DNA of 64,000 nt from Bacillus sp. PK3_68 (GTDB taxonomy: Bacteria; Bacillota; Bacilli; Bacillales; Domibacillaceae), in NCBI RefSeq assembly GCF_003600835.1, contig NZ_NQYC01000001.1, positions 1,178,001-1,242,000 on the forward strand, in the 5' to 3' direction. The notes beneath the pieces were generated by a model that worked only from the letters and a program-made list of their open reading frames with translations, searched no databases and was not told where the DNA came from. Numbering within the stretch: position 1 is the stretch's first letter; every line of letters starts with the position of its first letter. Of this stretch, positions 61,783 through 64,000 are shown one piece after another. The translations under genes were made by a program, and so were the position numbers.

Positions 61783-62889
61783 CTAAATTAAAGATTTCCG
61801 CAAAAATACATTGACACCTTTCGGCACATGAGCAGCCACTTTGGCCCCTGGTTCATTGATAGTAACCCATCCGAGCCCAGAAAAGACTATGTCCACTTTG
61901 TCTTCCTTAATCATAAACTCATGGCGTATCAATGGAGGAAATGTCTCTATTTCTTCCCTCCGTGGCGGAGTCAGTAACTCCCCGGCATGCACGTTGTACA
62001 ACTCATCTGCTTTTTCTAATTTTGTGCGATGAATCGTTAATTCATTTGACAAATAACAAGTAAAGGAACGGCGGCCGCCCGCAAGATAATCAAAGCGGGC
62101 CAGCCCTCCAAAAAACAACGTTTGCTGTTCATTCAGCTGAAAGATCTTTGGCTTGATCTCTTTTTTCGGTGTAATGTATTTTAAATCCCTTTTATCTACG
62201 AAGTGAGCCATTTGATGATGATTAATGATCCCCGGCGTGTCAACAAGAAAATGGCCGTCATCCAGCGGGATCTTGATCATATCCAGCGTCGTGCCTGGAA
62301 AATGGGAGGTAGTAATGACATCTTTCTCTCCCGTCCCCTCCTTGATGATTCGATTAATAAACGTCGATTTTCCTACATTTGTACAGCCGACCACATATAC
62401 GTCTTTCCCGTCTCTATAACCGTCGATTGCCTGCATGGCTTCTTTCATAGAAGCTCCTTTAGCTGCGCTGACCAGCAGCACATCGACCGGCTTTAAGCCA
62501 AGCTCTTTTGCTTGCTGCTTCATCCAATGAACTAGCTTATTTTTTTTCACTGATTTAGGAAGCAGATCCACTTTGTTGCCGATTAATAGGACAGGGTTTT
62601 TTCCAACAAAACGATGCAACCCCGGAAGCCAGCTTCCATTAAAATCAAAAATATCAACAATTTTTACGATTAAGCTGTCTGTCTGTCCCAGTGTATTTAA
62701 AATTTTTAAAAAGTCGTCATCTGTCAATGAGACATCCTGCACTTCGTTATAATTCTTTAAGCGAAAGCAACGCTGGCAGACGATCTCTTCTTTTTCAAGA
62801 GCTGAAGCCGGTGCGTAGCCAAGTCCTGCAGGATCCTCTGTTTGCACGCTGATCCCGCATCCTATACAAATGATGTTTTCGTTATTCAC
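61783..62889 (-). CDS. yqeH: Circularly permuted ribosome-assembly GTPase YqeH
   Basis: Needed for 30S assembly. An N-terminal zinc finger (CIGCG ... CQRC, residues 8-40) precedes a GTPase with motifs in permuted order: G4 NKVDLL and G5 SAAKG come before G1 GCTNVGKST (near residue 170) and G3 DTPG. The C-terminal half is RNA-binding. Length 368. It overlaps yqeG by 4 bases. Confidence 0.95.
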   Translation of the reverse strand: MNNENIICIGCGISVQTEDPAGLGYAPASALEKEEIVCQRCFRLKNYNEVQDVSLTDDDFLKILNTLGQTDSLIVKIVDIFDFNGSWLPGLHRFVGKNPVLLIGNKVDLLPKSVKKNKLVHWMKQQAKELGLKPVDVLLVSAAKGASMKEAMQAIDGYRDGKDVYVVGCTNVGKSTFINRIIKEGTGEKDVITTSHFPGTTLDMIKIPLDDGHFLVDTPGIINHHQMAHFVDKRDLKYITPKKEIKPKIFQLNEQQTLFFGGLARFDYLAGGRRSFTCYLSNELTIHRTKLEKADELYNVHAGELLTPPRREEIETFPPLIRHEFMIKEDKVDIVFSGLGWVTINEPGAKVAAHVPKGVNVFLRKSLI

Positions 62890-63407
62890 TTACTTTCCTC
62901 CCATTGAATTAAACCTTTTCGTTTAAAGGCATTCATGATCCGCCGTTCAATCCGGCGGTTGAATTTTGTCCAGAAGCCATCTGTCTGGGCAACAGGCACC
63001 ACTAAAATCGTATAAAAACCATTGCGGTTGCCGCCAAATATGTCCGTTAGCAGCTGATCGCCAATAACAACTGTTTCTTCCTTTTTCACTCCTAAGATTT
63101 TAACAGCTCTTCGAAATGCTTTTCCCATTGGTTTGCGAGCCTCAAAAATATAAGGAATCTCAATTGGCTGCGAAAAAGCACTAACCCTTTTTTGATTATT
63201 ATTGGAAACAATTAGTACTTTAATGCCTGCTTTTTTCATCTCATCGAACCAGTTTAACAATTCTGGTGTAGCATCCGGTCGATCCCAAGCTACTAATGTA
63301 TTATCCAAATCGGTAATGATGGCTTTCATTCCTTTGGACTTCAGATACTCCGGTGTAATATGGAAAATGCTTTTTACATACCTGCTTGGCAAAAATTTCT
63401 TTAACAA
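62886..63407 (-). CDS. yqeG: HAD-family phosphatase YqeG
   Basis: HAD subfamily IIIA. Motif I is ITDLDNTLVAWD near residue 35, motif II IVSNNNQKR near 70, and motif IV VVIGDQLLTDIFGGNRNG near 115. Substrate unknown. I chose TTG at 63407 (MLKKFLPS), six bases after GGGGTG and matching the B. subtilis N-terminus; GTG at 63416 is an alternative. Length 173. First gene of the yqeG-to-yqeM chain. Confidence 0.92.
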   Translation of the reverse strand: MLKKFLPSRYVKSIFHITPEYLKSKGMKAIITDLDNTLVAWDRPDATPELLNWFDEMKKAGIKVLIVSNNNQKRVSAFSQPIEIPYIFEARKPMGKAFRRAVKILGVKKEETVVIGDQLLTDIFGGNRNGFYTILVVPVAQTDGFWTKFNRRIERRIMNAFKRKGLIQWEESK

Positions 63408-63550
63408 TCCCTGCACCCCGTTCTTTTGGCTTTCATTGCCTTTATCATAGCGGATTTTAGCTATTGTGACAAAATAAAACGTACATCAACAATATTTAAA
63501 TTTTTACAATAAATAAGAAATATTTTCCGACATTTTTTTCATCTCTTTAT

Positions 63551-63649
63551 TGTGGATAACTTTATACACATTATCCCTTTAGTTTTTTACCCTTTCCACC
63601 TACTTAAACACAACCTATCCACACTTTATCCACTTCATCCTGTGGATAA
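63551..63649. promoter_or_regulatory. Cluster of DnaA boxes upstream of sda
   Basis: Five 9-mers match the DnaA box TTATNCACA: TGTGGATAA at 63551-63559 and 63641-63649 (reverse orientation), TTATACACA at 63562-63570, and one-mismatch sites CTATCCACA at 63615-63623 and TTATCCACT at 63626-63634. They lie in the 361-base gap between yqeG and sda. In B. subtilis sda is controlled by DnaA through such sites. Confidence 0.85.
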
Positions 63650-63768
63650 AGGAACACTTGTTCTTTTTGTTTATATTTAGTAAAGTGGGGTAGTAAACTA
63701 CTTGAACCTAACATCTTATGCGACTTCATCTATTATAGACCACTTATTTTTTTGGAGGTGAATAAAGA

Positions 63769-63906
63769 ATGAACCGCATTTCAGATGATTTATTATTGGA
63801 AGCTTATGCAAAAGCACGCAAGCTCGAGCTTAGCCGTGACTTTATCTTGTTGATTGAAGATGAATTAAAAAAGAGAGCTCTTTACTATCAAGTAAAAGCA
63901 CACTAA
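63769..63906 (+). CDS. sda: Sporulation checkpoint inhibitor Sda
   Basis: A 45-residue helical-hairpin protein that inhibits the sporulation kinases KinA and KinB when replication is disturbed. It reads MNRISDDLLLEAYAKARKL, then LSRDFILLIEDELKKR, matching the two-helix Sda fold. TGGAGGTG precedes the ATG. DnaA boxes lie upstream and a terminator downstream. Confidence 0.93.
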   Translation: MNRISDDLLLEAYAKARKLELSRDFILLIEDELKKRALYYQVKAH

Positions 63907-63909
63907 TAG

Positions 63910-63937
63910 AAAGCACTTGCTTAAGCAGTGCTTTTTT
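63910..63937 (+). terminator. sda terminator
   Basis: AAAGCACT ... AGTGCTTT stem with a GC extension and one bulged T, followed by six T. It probably serves both strands. Confidence 0.85.
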
Positions 63938-64000
63938 ATACGAGTGTGCCCACTTTTTCACCAACCTTTATTTCGCAAGGCACACTCAGCCGCTCATTCC
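63936..64000 (-). CDS. 3' end of an unidentified gene
   Basis: One minus-strand frame reads NERLSVPCEIKVGEKVGTLV and then stops at 63936-63938, next to the sda terminator. The VGEKVGTL ending resembles the C-terminal domain of D-alanyl-D-alanine carboxypeptidases, but 20 residues are too few to name it. Confidence 0.4.
   Translation of the reverse strand, partial: NERLSVPCEIKVGEKVGTLV

Overview
The window is a stretch of core chromosome from an endospore-forming, aerobic, low-GC Gram-positive bacterium of the family Bacillaceae (Bacillus or a close relative such as Domibacillus; the exact genus cannot be fixed from sequence alone). Gene content and order follow the Bacillus subtilis sodA-yqgB ... 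yqeG-sda region almost gene for gene. Sporulation genes (spoIIP, gpr, yqfC, yqfD, yqxA, sda), DNA-uptake genes (comEA/EB/EC, comER) and respiratory or oxygen-defence genes (cccA, sodA) support this. There is no rRNA or tRNA gene, IS element, prophage or CRISPR array.

Layout: (1) 1-12 kb: end of an MFS transporter, sodA, a Na+/phosphate cotransporter, yqgB, yqfZ, ispG, yqfX, yqfW, a zinc-uptake operon znuC-znuB-zur with a Zur box, yqfU, yqfT and nfo. (2) 12-23.4 kb: cshB, yqfQ, ispH, yqfO, trmK, cccA, an unrecognised membrane gene, dnaG-sigA with a SigH-type promoter, yqfL and ccpN. (3) 23.5-31.3 kb: glyQ-glyS under a T-box, recO, yqzL, era, cdd, dgkA, ybeY and phoH; pgpH, expected between ybeY and phoH, is absent. 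(4) 31-39.7 kb: yqfD, yqfC, yqfB, floA, yqeZ, yqeY, rpsU, deoC, and mtaB-rsmE. (5) 39.7-48.7 kb: prmA, the heat-shock operon hrcA-grpE-dnaK-dnaJ with a perfect CIRCE operator, hemW and lepA. (6) 48.9-58.3 kb: yqxA, spoIIP, gpr, rpsT, holA, yqzM, comEC, comEB, comEA and comER. (7) 58.4-64 kb: yqeM, rsfS, yqeK, nadD, yhbY, aroE, yqeH, yqeG, then sda behind a cluster of DnaA boxes, and the last codons of one more gene.

Functionally the region joins isoprenoid synthesis (ispG, ispH), ribosome assembly and tRNA/rRNA modification (era, ybeY, yqeH, yhbY, rsfS, trmK, mtaB, rsmE, prmA), replication and transcription initiation (dnaG, sigA, holA), protein folding, zinc homeostasis, competence and sporulation control.

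The main anomaly is that eight genes (the Na+/Pi cotransporter, znuB, the membrane gene at 17.7-18.2 kb, yqxA, comEC, comER, yqeK, aroE) carry a one-base deletion, each inside a run of identical bases. In every case adding one base back restores a normal family protein. This pattern points to homopolymer under-calling in the assembly more than to gene decay. I see no previously undescribed multi-gene system; the remaining points of interest are regulatory hairpins, an intergenic repeat family and the missing pgpH.
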